64,000 bases of DNA, taken from Nocardiopsis sp. YSL2 (lineage in GTDB: Bacteria; Actinomycetota; Actinomycetes; Streptosporangiales; Streptosporangiaceae). This document shows positions 37,498 through 45,685 of this stretch, one piece after another. The stretch spans positions 4,650,001-4,714,000 of the forward strand of contig NZ_JAMOAO010000001.1 of NCBI RefSeq assembly GCF_030555055.1. Reading direction: 5' to 3'. Within the stretch, counting starts at the first letter, position 1. Each line of letters begins with the position of its first letter. The notes under the pieces were generated by a model, which was not told the origin of the DNA, ran no database searches, and worked only from the letters and a program-made list of their open reading frames with translations. Both the position numbers and the translations under genes were made by a program.

Positions 37498-37944
37498 ATG
37501 AGCACCAGGACGGACACACGCCGTGCCTCCTCGCGCGGCACCGCCGGCACCAGGACGCGCCCGGCACCGAAGGCCGCGCCCAAGCGCGCGCCGGCGCGCC
37601 CGGCGGCCACCACCGGGTCGGCGCGCCAGAGCGGAGGGGGCGGGCGGGCACCGCGCATCCCCTTCGTCCTGCTCGTGCTGTGCCTGCTCGGGGGCGCGCT
37701 CGTGGGCCTGCTCGTCCTGCGCAGCGTCGTGGCCGAGGAGGCCTTCGCCATCACCAGCCTGCAGGCGGAGAACCGTGAGCTGTCCTATGAGGAGCAGGAG
37801 CTGCGGGAGAGCGTCGCCCACCTGGAGACCTCCGAGCGGATCGCCTCGGAGGCCGAGGAGATGGGTATGGAGCCCGGCGAGGGCCCGCTCTTCCTCGACC
37901 TCGACGAGGGCCGGGTGTCCGGGAGCGTTGGGAGCGGTGATTGA
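37498..37944 (+). CDS. ftsL: FtsL-like septal membrane protein
   Basis: A 148-residue bitopic protein. A basic, Ala/Pro-rich cytoplasmic tail (1-50) precedes one transmembrane helix (PFVLLVLCLLGGALVGLLVL, about 54-73), then a short coiled coil (ITSLQAENRELSYEEQELRESVAHLETSERI) and an acidic end. The shape and its position between rsmH and ftsI identify it as FtsL, which would bind FtsQ and FtsB in the divisome. Sequence conservation in FtsL is low, so the name rests partly on context. Its stop overlaps the ftsI start by 4 bp. Confidence 0.82.
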   Translation: MSTRTDTRRASSRGTAGTRTRPAPKAAPKRAPARPAATTGSARQSGGGGRAPRIPFVLLVLCLLGGALVGLLVLRSVVAEEAFAITSLQAENRELSYEEQELRESVAHLETSERIASEAEEMGMEPGEGPLFLDLDEGRVSGSVGSGD

Positions 37945-39917
37945 GCACGCCCCGGGACCGACGCCCCCGCGACCCCCGCAGACCCGGGGCCTCCGGGCGC
38001 TCCGGGTCCAGGCCCAGTAAGCGTCCCCAGCGCGAACCGCGCCGTCCGGACGGCGGCACGCGCGCGTCCGCGTCGGCGCGTGCCGCCCAGGGCGGCTCCG
38101 GCGCGCGCCGGGTACGCCGGGGCGGGGACGCCGGGGCACCGCGACGCCGCCCCGCTCCACCGCCGCCGCCACCGCCTCTGCTGCGGCGTACCTTCCGGCG
38201 GGGCGACCCGCGCAAGCGCCTCAGGCTCGGCGCGGGGCTGATCGCGGTCGTCATCCTGCTCTTCGCCGGACGCCTGGTCCAGATCCAGGGGCTGGACGCC
38301 GAGACCTACGCCGAGGCCGCCTCCAACCTGCGCCTGCAGACCATCGACATCCCCACGCTCCGCGGACAGATCACCGACGCCGAGGGCCATCCCTTCGCCC
38401 TGTCGGTGGAGGTGCGCACGGTCTTCGTCGACCCCGAGGAGGTCGAGGAGGACGAGCGCGCCCAGCTCGTGGACGAACTCGTCACCCGCTTCGACCTGGA
38501 GGAGGACGAGGTCGAGGCCAAGGTCGACGCCAGGCCCAGCCGCTACCAGGTGGTGGCCAGGGAGGTCACGCCCGAGGCGTGGGGCGAGCTGCGCGACCTC
38601 GGCCTGTCCGGGGTCGGCGCGCAAGTGGACTACAACCGCGTCTACCCCGAGGAGACCGGGGCCGCGGACCTGGTGGGCTTCGTCGGTACCGAGGGCCACG
38701 GCCTGGAGGGCCTGGAGGGCTACCTCGACGGCACCCTGGCCGGCGAGGCGGGCAAGCGGCAGGTCGAGGTGGGAGCCGACGGTACCCAGATCCCCATGGC
38801 GGGCGGCCTGGTCCGCGATCCGGTGCCGGGCCAGGACGTGCGCCTGACCCTGGACCGCGACCTGCAGTTCCACATGGCCCAGGTGCTCGCCGAGCGGGTC
38901 GAGGAGCTCGACGCGGAGGGGGGCAGCGCCATCGCGATGCTGCCCACCGGCGAGGTCATCGGCATGGCCGACTACCCCACCTACGACCAGAACGACATCC
39001 AGGCCAGCGGAGCCGAGGAGTGGGCCAACGGTGCCGTGCACGAGACCTTCGAGCCGGGCAGCACCAACAAGGTCATCACCATCGGATCGGCCCTGGAGGA
39101 GGGGCTGACCAGCCCCGACACGGTCTACACCGTGCCCTACGCCCAGCAGTACTACGACCAGACGTTCAAGGACTCCAGCTACCACGAGACCCAGCGCCTG
39201 ACCGTCAACGGCATCATGGCCCACTCCAGCAACGTGGGCACGATCAAGATCGCCGACCAGGTCGGAGCCGGTGTCCTGCACTCCTACATGGAGGACTTCG
39301 GCCTCGGCCAGCCCACCGGTCTGCACCTGCCGGGCGAGGAGGCCGGCATCCTCACCGACCCCGACGACTGGTGGGGCACCCAGCTGCCCTCGGTGTCGAT
39401 CGGCCACAGCCTGTCGGTCAACGCCACGCAGATGGCGTCGGTGTACGCCACGATCGCCAACGGCGGCGTACGGGCCGACCCGACCATCGTGGCCGGGACG
39501 GTCGACGCAGACGGGGAGTTCACGCCCTCCGACGACCCCGAGCAGCGGCGGATCGTCAGCCGGGAGACCGCGGACCAGCTCGCCCTCATGCTGGAGGCGG
39601 TCACCAGCGACGAGGGCACCGCGCCCCAGGCCCGCATCGACGGCTACCGCGTGGCGGGCAAGACCGGTACCGCCAACCGCATCAATCCCGAGACGGGTGC
39701 CTACGAGGACGGCGGCTACACCGCGACCTTCGCCGGGTTCGCCCCGGCCGACGCACCCGAGGTCGTCGTTCAGGTGGTCCTGCACAACCCCCAGGACACC
39801 TACTACGGCGGCGAGGCCGCGGGGCCGGTGTTCAACGACATCATGTCCTTCGCCCTGCAGTCGCTCAAGGTGCCGCCGACGGAGACCGAGCCGCCGGCGA
39901 TCCGCCTGGAGGAGTGA
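37941..39917 (+). CDS. ftsI: Septal peptidoglycan transpeptidase FtsI (PBP3, class B PBP)
   Basis: A 658-residue protein starting at TTG, overlapping ftsL. A long basic Pro/Arg-rich cytoplasmic region (1-95) precedes one transmembrane helix (LGAGLIAVVILLFAGRLVQIQ). The dimerisation/pedestal domain follows, then the transpeptidase domain. Active-site motifs: SxxK as S374-T-N-K377, SxN as S429-S-N431, and KTG as K574-T-G576. It cross-links septal peptidoglycan with FtsW. It is the last gene before an inverted mmuM that breaks the cluster. Confidence 0.96.
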   Translation: MSTPRDRRPRDPRRPGASGRSGSRPSKRPQREPRRPDGGTRASASARAAQGGSGARRVRRGGDAGAPRRRPAPPPPPPPLLRRTFRRGDPRKRLRLGAGLIAVVILLFAGRLVQIQGLDAETYAEAASNLRLQTIDIPTLRGQITDAEGHPFALSVEVRTVFVDPEEVEEDERAQLVDELVTRFDLEEDEVEAKVDARPSRYQVVAREVTPEAWGELRDLGLSGVGAQVDYNRVYPEETGAADLVGFVGTEGHGLEGLEGYLDGTLAGEAGKRQVEVGADGTQIPMAGGLVRDPVPGQDVRLTLDRDLQFHMAQVLAERVEELDAEGGSAIAMLPTGEVIGMADYPTYDQNDIQASGAEEWANGAVHETFEPGSTNKVITIGSALEEGLTSPDTVYTVPYAQQYYDQTFKDSSYHETQRLTVNGIMAHSSNVGTIKIADQVGAGVLHSYMEDFGLGQPTGLHLPGEEAGILTDPDDWWGTQLPSVSIGHSLSVNATQMASVYATIANGGVRADPTIVAGTVDADGEFTPSDDPEQRRIVSRETADQLALMLEAVTSDEGTAPQARIDGYRVAGKTGTANRINPETGAYEDGGYTATFAGFAPADAPEVVVQVVLHNPQDTYYGGEAAGPVFNDIMSFALQSLKVPPTETEPPAIRLEE

Positions 39918-39940
39918 CGGGTCCGGCCTTCCTACGGCCG

Positions 39941-39977
39941 CGGAGGCGGACGGCGCGGACCGCGCCGTCCGCCTCCG
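39941..39977. terminator. Bidirectional terminator between ftsI and mmuM
   Basis: 18-nt perfect arms (39941-39958, 39960-39977) around a single A. ftsI (+) ends 23 bp before it and mmuM (-) ends 5 bp after it. Confidence 0.8.
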
Positions 39978-39981
39978 CCGT

Positions 39982-40965
39982 TCACGGGGCGGCGGGGGAC
40001 AGGTGCGCGCGCACCGACCGGATGTGCTCGGGGCCGGTCCGGCAGCACCCGCCGACCAGGGACGCCCCGGCCTCCTGCCAGACCCGGGCCGCGGTCCCGA
40101 ACTCCTCCGGCTCGCTCGTACCGGTCCAGCGCTGCGCCGCCGCGTCCCACACCTCGCCGGAGTTGGGGTAGGCGACCGCCGGGACCCCCGCCGCGGCGAC
40201 CGTCCGCACCAGGGACGGCACGAAACGGGGCGCGGTGCAGTTGACGCCGACCGCCACCAGCCCGCCGTCGGCGTACAGCGGAGCCATCGCGGCCACGGCC
40301 TCGCGCATCGGCGTACCGTCGCTGATGTGTTCGCCGTCGCGGCACGAGAAGCTCACCCACGCCCGCACGCCCGGGGTCTCCCGGACCAGCCGGGCCAGCG
40401 CCCGTGCCTCGGGCAGGGAGGGGATGGTCTCGCAGGCGACCAGGTCGGCTCCCGCGCCGACGAGCAGCCGCCAGCGGTCCCTGTGCCATCGGTACAGGCC
40501 GTCCTCGTCGAGGTCGTAGTCGCCGGTGTACTCCGAGCCGTCGGCCAGGGCCGCGCCGTAGGGCCCCACCCCCGCGGCGACCAGGCCGGAACCGAACGCG
40601 TCCCGCTCGGCCAGCGCCAACTCCACCGAGCGCACCACGAGCCGCTCCGCCTCGGCCCGCCCGTACCCCCGGGAGGTGAACGCCGGAACGCTCGCCTGGT
40701 ACCCGGCGGCGATCGCCACGTCGGCGCCCGCCTCGAAGTAGTCGCGGTGCACCCGGCGGATCACCTCGGGTTCCTCGGCCAGCAGCCGCGCCGACCACAG
40801 CCCGCCGCCCAGCTCGCGGCCGTAGGCCTCCAGACGCGTGGCCAGGCCGCCGTCCAGGATCAGCGGCGTGTTCTCCCGCGCCCCGTGTGAGCCTGCCGCG
40901 TCGGCCCGTGCTCGGGGCGGGTCCGCGGCCGGAATTCCGGGTGGGGTCGGGGACGTGGGCTCCAT
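39982..40965 (-). CDS. mmuM: Homocysteine S-methyltransferase
   Basis: A 327-residue zinc-dependent methyltransferase that makes methionine from homocysteine with S-methylmethionine or SAM as donor. The barrel starts at LILDGGLATRLEAYGRELG. Zinc-binding cysteines are in AVGVNCTAP and VGGCCRTGP, all three present. The start ATG at 40965 is 7 nt after a reverse-strand TAGTCT and has no ribosome site. It lies in opposite orientation between ftsI and murE, an unusual site. No S-methylmethionine permease is adjacent. Confidence 0.9.
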   Translation of the reverse strand: MEPTSPTPPGIPAADPPRARADAAGSHGARENTPLILDGGLATRLEAYGRELGGGLWSARLLAEEPEVIRRVHRDYFEAGADVAIAAGYQASVPAFTSRGYGRAEAERLVVRSVELALAERDAFGSGLVAAGVGPYGAALADGSEYTGDYDLDEDGLYRWHRDRWRLLVGAGADLVACETIPSLPEARALARLVRETPGVRAWVSFSCRDGEHISDGTPMREAVAAMAPLYADGGLVAVGVNCTAPRFVPSLVRTVAAAGVPAVAYPNSGEVWDAAAQRWTGTSEPEEFGTAARVWQEAGASLVGGCCRTGPEHIRSVRAHLSPAAP

Positions 40966-40972
40966 GCGGTCG

Positions 40973-40978
40973 AGACTA
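40973..40978 (-). promoter_or_regulatory. -10 element for leaderless mmuM
   Basis: Reverse-strand TAGTCT ends 7 nt before the mmuM ATG, with no ribosome site between. Confidence 0.55.
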
Positions 40979-41085
40979 GTCGACGGGCCTCTGGCGGCCG
41001 GTGGGCGTAACCTGGGTGAAATGCCAGTTCGGAGATTCCTCCCCCAACGCAGCGTGGAAATTACCGAGCGGTCCTCCACAGCCGT

Positions 41086-41091
41086 TAACCT
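41086..41091 (+). promoter_or_regulatory. -10 element for leaderless murE
   Basis: TAACCT is 6 nt before the murE GTG (41098), again without a ribosome site. TTACCG at 41061-41066 is a possible but widely spaced -35. It shows murE is transcribed independently of ftsI. Confidence 0.55.
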
Positions 41092-41097
41092 CCACTC

Positions 41098-42777
41098 GTG
41101 CCACCGGTAATGCGACCAGAACACACTCAACTCCGTCCACTGTCCGCCCTCGCGACGCTGCTCGGGCCGGACGCCACCCTGCTGCGCCCCGAACCGGGCG
41201 CGCGCGAGACCGCCGAGGTGCCCGGCGAGGAGGTGCACGTCCGCGGCATCACCCACGACTCCCGCAAGGTGCGCCCCGGCGACCTCTACGCCGCCCTCCC
41301 CGGAACCCGCGCGCACGGCGCGGACTTCGCCGCGCAGGTGGCCGAGGCGGGAGCCGCCGCCGTTCTCACCGACGCGGCCGGGGCGGACCGGGCCGCGGCC
41401 ACCGGCCTGCCCGTCCTGGTGGTCCCCGACGCCCGCGCCGCGCTCGGCACGGCCGCGTCCTGGGTCTTCGACGACCCCGCCCACGACCTGCTCCTGGTCG
41501 GCACGACCGGTACCAGCGGCAAGACCACCATCACCTACCTGGTGGAGTCGGGGCTGCGCGCGGCCGGTATGACCACCGGCCTGGTCGGCACCGTCGAGAT
41601 GCGCGTGGGCGACGAGCGCGTCGCCTCCTCCCTCACCACCCCCGAGGCCACCGACCTGCACGGCCTCTTCGCCGTCATGCGGGAGCGCGGCATCACCGCC
41701 GCGGCCATGGAGGTCTCCAGCCACGCCCTCGCGCTGGGCCGGGTCGGGGGGACGCGCTACGACGTCGCGATCTTCACCAACCTGTCCCAGGACCACCTGG
41801 ACTTCCACTCGGACCTGCGCGACTACTTCGAGACCAAGGCGCGCCTGTTCTCCGCGGAGTACTGCGACATCGCCGTGATCAACACCGACGACCGCTTCGG
41901 GCGGGCGCTGGTGGACATGGTGCGCGGGGACGGCGCGGTGCCCGTCACCACGTTCGCCGTGGAGGGCCAGTCCGACGCCGGGCCGGAGAACGGGATGGCG
42001 GCCGACTGGCGGGCCGTGGACGTCGACCTGGGCGCCGCGGGCAGTACCTTCCGCATCGTCGGGCCCGGCGGAATGGAGGCCGGTGCCTCCGTCGCCCTGC
42101 CCGGCCCCTTCAACGTCTCCAACGCGATGGCCGCCATCGTCGGGCTGGTCGAGGCCGGCCTGCCCCTGGAGACCGCCATCGCGGGGGTGGCCGCCGCGCC
42201 CGGAGTGCCCGGACGCATGGAGCAGGTCGTGGTCGGCTCGGTGCCCAGCGCCGTGCAGGACTTCACCGCGCTCGTGGACTACTCCCACAAGCCCGGGGCC
42301 ATCGAGGCCGTGCTCACCGCGCTGCGTGCCACCACCGAGGGCCGCCTCACCATGGTCGTGGGCTGCGGCGGAGACCGTGACCGCGCCAAACGGCCGCTCA
42401 TGGGCGAGGCCGCCGCACGCCTGTCCGACCAGTTGATCGTCACCAACGACAACCCGCGCACCGAGGACCCCATCGCGATCGCCTCCGCCATGCTCGAGGG
42501 CGTCGCCAAGGTGCCGGAGGACCAGCGGGCCCGGGTCACCGTCGAACTCGACCGGGCCGAGGCGATCGGCCTGGCCGTGGACCGGGCCGGCCCCGGGGAC
42601 GTGATCGTGGTGGCGGGCAAGGGCCACGAGACCGGCCAGTACGTCAAGGGCGAGGTCCTGCCCTTCGACGACCGGGAGGTGCTGCGCGAGGCCATCGAGG
42701 GCCACCTGAGCGTGAGTGCCCGTGAGCGCCTGGGCGTCGCCCTGCAGGACATCCACCGCGCGCCCGACCTGGGTTGA
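41098..42777 (+). CDS. murE: UDP-MurNAc-tripeptide synthetase (meso-DAP adding)
   Basis: Adds meso-diaminopimelate to UDP-MurNAc-L-Ala-D-Glu in the cytoplasm. It has 559 residues from GTG at 41098. The ATP loop is GTTGTSGKTTITYLVE, the Mur ligase core has TTPEATDLHGLF, EVSSHALALGR and FTNLSQDHLDFH, and the C-terminal domain carries the DNPR motif (VTNDNPRTEDP), which marks meso-DAP rather than lysine enzymes. This supports a chemotype III/IV actinomycete wall. The gene is followed by a large hairpin and a 388-bp gap before murF. Confidence 0.96.
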   Translation: MPPVMRPEHTQLRPLSALATLLGPDATLLRPEPGARETAEVPGEEVHVRGITHDSRKVRPGDLYAALPGTRAHGADFAAQVAEAGAAAVLTDAAGADRAAATGLPVLVVPDARAALGTAASWVFDDPAHDLLLVGTTGTSGKTTITYLVESGLRAAGMTTGLVGTVEMRVGDERVASSLTTPEATDLHGLFAVMRERGITAAAMEVSSHALALGRVGGTRYDVAIFTNLSQDHLDFHSDLRDYFETKARLFSAEYCDIAVINTDDRFGRALVDMVRGDGAVPVTTFAVEGQSDAGPENGMAADWRAVDVDLGAAGSTFRIVGPGGMEAGASVALPGPFNVSNAMAAIVGLVEAGLPLETAIAGVAAAPGVPGRMEQVVVGSVPSAVQDFTALVDYSHKPGAIEAVLTALRATTEGRLTMVVGCGGDRDRAKRPLMGEAAARLSDQLIVTNDNPRTEDPIAIASAMLEGVAKVPEDQRARVTVELDRAEAIGLAVDRAGPGDVIVVAGKGHETGQYVKGEVLPFDDREVLREAIEGHLSVSARERLGVALQDIHRAPDLG

Positions 42778-42806
42778 CGACGCGCCGCCCCGGCGGGGCG
42801 GCCGCA

Positions 42807-42854
42807 CGCACCGGGGCGCGGGGACGCGCCTGCCGAGCCCCGCGCCCCGGTGCG
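42807..42854 (+). terminator. Large hairpin after murE
   Basis: Perfect 17-bp arms (42807-42823 and 42838-42854) with a 14-nt loop, 30 bp after the murE stop. It should end or attenuate murE transcription inside the dcw cluster. Confidence 0.7.
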
Positions 42855-43165
42855 CGTACCCGCCGACCGGCTCGTGGGTCGTGGCGTACCAGCGTATGGA
42901 CGGTCACGAACTGGCGCATATTGCTCCACACCGGCCCCGTGAGGACGCCAGGGACCCCAACATGTTCTAAGGTAGGTCCGGCAATCGCAGCCTGACACGT
43001 GCCGCCTACGGTGGCGCCCGCGGGCGCGGCTCCGGCCGGCCCCGTGGTGACGCCCGTACGGCACAGCGCGCACGGCACCCGCGGTGCCATCCCCTGACCT
43101 GACTCCGGCCGGGTGGCCTACAGCCCCAGCGGCGCCGTGGGACCGGCCTGACATGAGGAGTGGAT
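42855..43165 (+). other. murE-murF intergenic region with a candidate promoter
   Basis: No gene supported. An A/T-richer island around 42918-42975 contains TAAGGT (42968-42973), a good -10 hexamer but without a clear -35 at 16-18 bp. The final 10 bp hold the murF ribosome site GAGGAG (43155-43160). Confidence 0.45.
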
Positions 43166-44611
43166 TTGATCGCGCTCACGCTCGATCGGATCGCTGAGAT
43201 CACCCAAGCCGCCATCGGCGGATCAGCGCGCCCCGACACCGTCGTCGACGGCCCCGTCGTCATCGACTCCCGGCAGTCCGCTCCGGGGGCGCTCTTCGTC
43301 GCCTTGAGCGGTGAACGCGCCGACGGACACGACTTCGCCCACCGGGCCGTCGAGGCCGGGGCCACCGCCGTGCTGGCCTCGCGACCCGTGGACGTGCCCC
43401 ACCTACTGGTGGACGGCGGGGACGACGCGGTCGTGGCGGCCCTGGCCCGGCTCGCCCGGCACGTGGCCCAGGAACTCAGCGACCCCCGGCGCGGAGCGGA
43501 GGCCACCGAGGTCATCGGGGTGACCGGCTCCTCCGGCAAGACCACCACCAAGGACCTGATCGCCCAGGTCGTGGGGCGGATCGGGCCCACCGTCGCCCCG
43601 TCGGGCTCGTTCAACAACGAGATCGGCCACCCCCTGACCGTGCTGCGGGCCGACACCGGCACCCGCCAGCTCGTTCTCGAGGTGGCCGCCCGCGGCATCG
43701 GGCACATCGCCCACCTGTGTCGGATCGCCCCTCCCCGGATCGGTGTGGTCCTCAACGTGGGCAGCGCCCACATGGGCGAGTTCGGCGACCGCGACGCCAT
43801 CGCCAGGGCCAAGGGCGAGCTCGTCGAGTCCCTTCCGCCCGGCGAGGGCCGCGGCAGCGGCGGCGTGGCCGTCCTCAACGCCGACGACCCGCGGGTGAGC
43901 GCCATGGCCGCGCGCACCGACGCGCGCGTGGTCACCTACGGGCTGGCCGACGACGCGCAGGTGCGCGCCACCGACGTCGTCCTGGGCGATGACGGCGCGC
44001 CCGCCTTCACACTTCACCTGGGCGGTCGCACGGCCCAGGTGCGGTTGGCGCTCGTCGGCGCCCACCAGGTGCACAACGCGTTGGCGGCGGCCGCCGTCGC
44101 CGATGAACTCGGCATGGACGCCGACGCCGTCGCCGAGGCGCTCGGGGCCGCCACACCGGTCAGCCGGTGGCGCATGGAGGTCACCGAGCACGAAGGCGCC
44201 ACGTTCGTCAACGACGCCTACAACGCCAACCCCGAGTCCATGGGGGCGGCGCTCAGCACGCTGGGAGCGCTGGCCCGCGAGCGCCGCTCCATCGCCGTCC
44301 TGGCCCACATGGCCGAGCTCGGCGGGGACGGCCGCGCCGAACACGAGAAGGTCGGCGAACTGGCGGCCCGCACGGGCGTGTCCCACCTGATCGTGGTGGG
44401 CGCCGAGGCCGAGGGCATCGCCGTCGGAGCCGAACGCGCCGCCCGGGCGGGGCAGTGGGACGGGGAGACCGTCAGAGTCGCCGACGCGGAGTCGGCGGCC
44501 TCGGCACTGCGCGAACGGATACGCACAGGAGACGTCGTCATTGTGAAGGGATCTCGGGTGGCAGCGCTCGAAAGGGTTATCGACCACATCACCAAGGGTG
44601 ATGTCCAGTGA
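43166..44611 (+). CDS. murF: UDP-MurNAc-tripeptide--D-Ala-D-Ala ligase
   Basis: Adds D-Ala-D-Ala to complete the pentapeptide precursor. It has 481 residues. The start is TTG at 43166: it has AGGAG 5 nt upstream and gives (M)IALTLDRIAEIT, the usual MurF N-terminus, whereas the GTG at 43160 lies inside that ribosome site. ATP loop VTGSSGKTTTKDLIA, SFNNEIGHPLT and NVGSAHMGEFG are family hallmarks, as is FVNDAYNANPESMGAAL. The stop overlaps mraY by 4 bp (GTGA). Confidence 0.95.
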   Translation: MIALTLDRIAEITQAAIGGSARPDTVVDGPVVIDSRQSAPGALFVALSGERADGHDFAHRAVEAGATAVLASRPVDVPHLLVDGGDDAVVAALARLARHVAQELSDPRRGAEATEVIGVTGSSGKTTTKDLIAQVVGRIGPTVAPSGSFNNEIGHPLTVLRADTGTRQLVLEVAARGIGHIAHLCRIAPPRIGVVLNVGSAHMGEFGDRDAIARAKGELVESLPPGEGRGSGGVAVLNADDPRVSAMAARTDARVVTYGLADDAQVRATDVVLGDDGAPAFTLHLGGRTAQVRLALVGAHQVHNALAAAAVADELGMDADAVAEALGAATPVSRWRMEVTEHEGATFVNDAYNANPESMGAALSTLGALARERRSIAVLAHMAELGGDGRAEHEKVGELAARTGVSHLIVVGAEAEGIAVGAERAARAGQWDGETVRVADAESAASALRERIRTGDVVIVKGSRVAALERVIDHITKGDVQ

Positions 44612-45681
44612 TCGGCATCTCCATCGCGGCGGCGCTGTCGCTGATCCTGTCCATGGCGCTGATGCCGCCGCTGATCAAGCTCCTCTACCGGTTCAAGTTC
44701 GGCCAGGAGGTCCGCGACGACGGCCCCGAGGGCCACAAGACCAAGCAGGGCACGCCCACCATGGGCGGCATCGTCATCATCCTCGGCGCGGTGATCGGCT
44801 ACTTCGGCTCGCACCTGGTGCTGTGGATCGTCCAGCCGTCCTCCACGGGCCCGACCGCCTCCGGCCTGCTGGTGATGTTCCTGTTCGTCGGCATGGGCTG
44901 CGTCGGCTTCCTGGACGACTTCATCAAGATCTACAAGCGTCGCAGCCTGGGCCTGCGCAGTGGCGCCAAGATGGTCGGCCAAGCCATCGTCGGCGTCGGA
45001 TTCGCCTACGGCGTCACCATGTTCCCCAACGGGTACGGCTACACCCCCGCCGCGCCCAGCCTGTCCTTCCTCCGCGACTTCGGGCCGCCCCTGATGGTGG
45101 TCCTGTTCATCGCCTGGGCCCTGTTCCTCATCGTCGGCTTCTCCAACGCGGTGAACCTGACCGACGGGCTCGACGGCCTGGCCACCGGCGCCACCATCCT
45201 GTCGCTGGTCGCCTACGTGATCATCGGCAACTGGCAGCTGCGCCAGTCCTGCGTGTCCTACCTGGCCAACAACTGCTACACGGTCCGCGACCCCCTGGAC
45301 CTGGCCGTGGTGGCCGCCGCCGCGCTCGGCGCGTGCATCGGCTTCCTGTGGTTCAACGCCCCGCCCGCCAAGATCTTCATGGGCGACACCGGCTCGCTGG
45401 CCCTGGGCGGCCTCATCGTCGGCCTGGCCATCACCACCCGCACCCAGCTGCTGCTCCTGCTCATCGGCGGCCTCTTCGTCATCATCACCATGTCGGTGAT
45501 GATCCAGATCACCTCGTTCCGCCTCACCGGCAAACGCGTGTTCCGGATGGCGCCGCTCCAGCACCACTTCGAGCTCAGGGGCTGGGCCGAGACCACCATC
45601 GTGATCCGCTTCTGGATCATCCAGGGACTGTTCGTGGCCACCGCCATCGGCCTGTTCTACCTGGAATGGATGCCGAGGTAG
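44608..45681 (+). CDS. mraY: Phospho-MurNAc-pentapeptide transferase (lipid I synthase)
   Basis: Transfers phospho-MurNAc-pentapeptide to undecaprenyl phosphate in the membrane. It has 357 residues and about ten transmembrane helices. Catalytic motifs: GTPTMGGIVIILG, FLDDFIKIYKRRSLGL (DDxxK), NLTDGLDGLATG and MGDTGSLALGG, plus the histidine motif PLQHHFELRGWAE. GTG overlaps the murF stop, so the two are coupled. Confidence 0.97.
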   Translation: MIGISIAAALSLILSMALMPPLIKLLYRFKFGQEVRDDGPEGHKTKQGTPTMGGIVIILGAVIGYFGSHLVLWIVQPSSTGPTASGLLVMFLFVGMGCVGFLDDFIKIYKRRSLGLRSGAKMVGQAIVGVGFAYGVTMFPNGYGYTPAAPSLSFLRDFGPPLMVVLFIAWALFLIVGFSNAVNLTDGLDGLATGATILSLVAYVIIGNWQLRQSCVSYLANNCYTVRDPLDLAVVAAAALGACIGFLWFNAPPAKIFMGDTGSLALGGLIVGLAITTRTQLLLLLIGGLFVIITMSVMIQITSFRLTGKRVFRMAPLQHHFELRGWAETTIVIRFWIIQGLFVATAIGLFYLEWMPR

Positions 45682-45685
45682 CGCC

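Noticed and set aside
42716-42970. Small open frames in the murE-murF gap
   Set aside because: They read through the murE terminator hairpin, have Pro/Arg/Ala-rich composition and no ribosome site.
43160-43162. GTG at 43160 as the murF start
   Set aside because: It lies within the GAGGAG ribosome site; the TTG 6 nt later has correct spacing and gives the family N-terminus.
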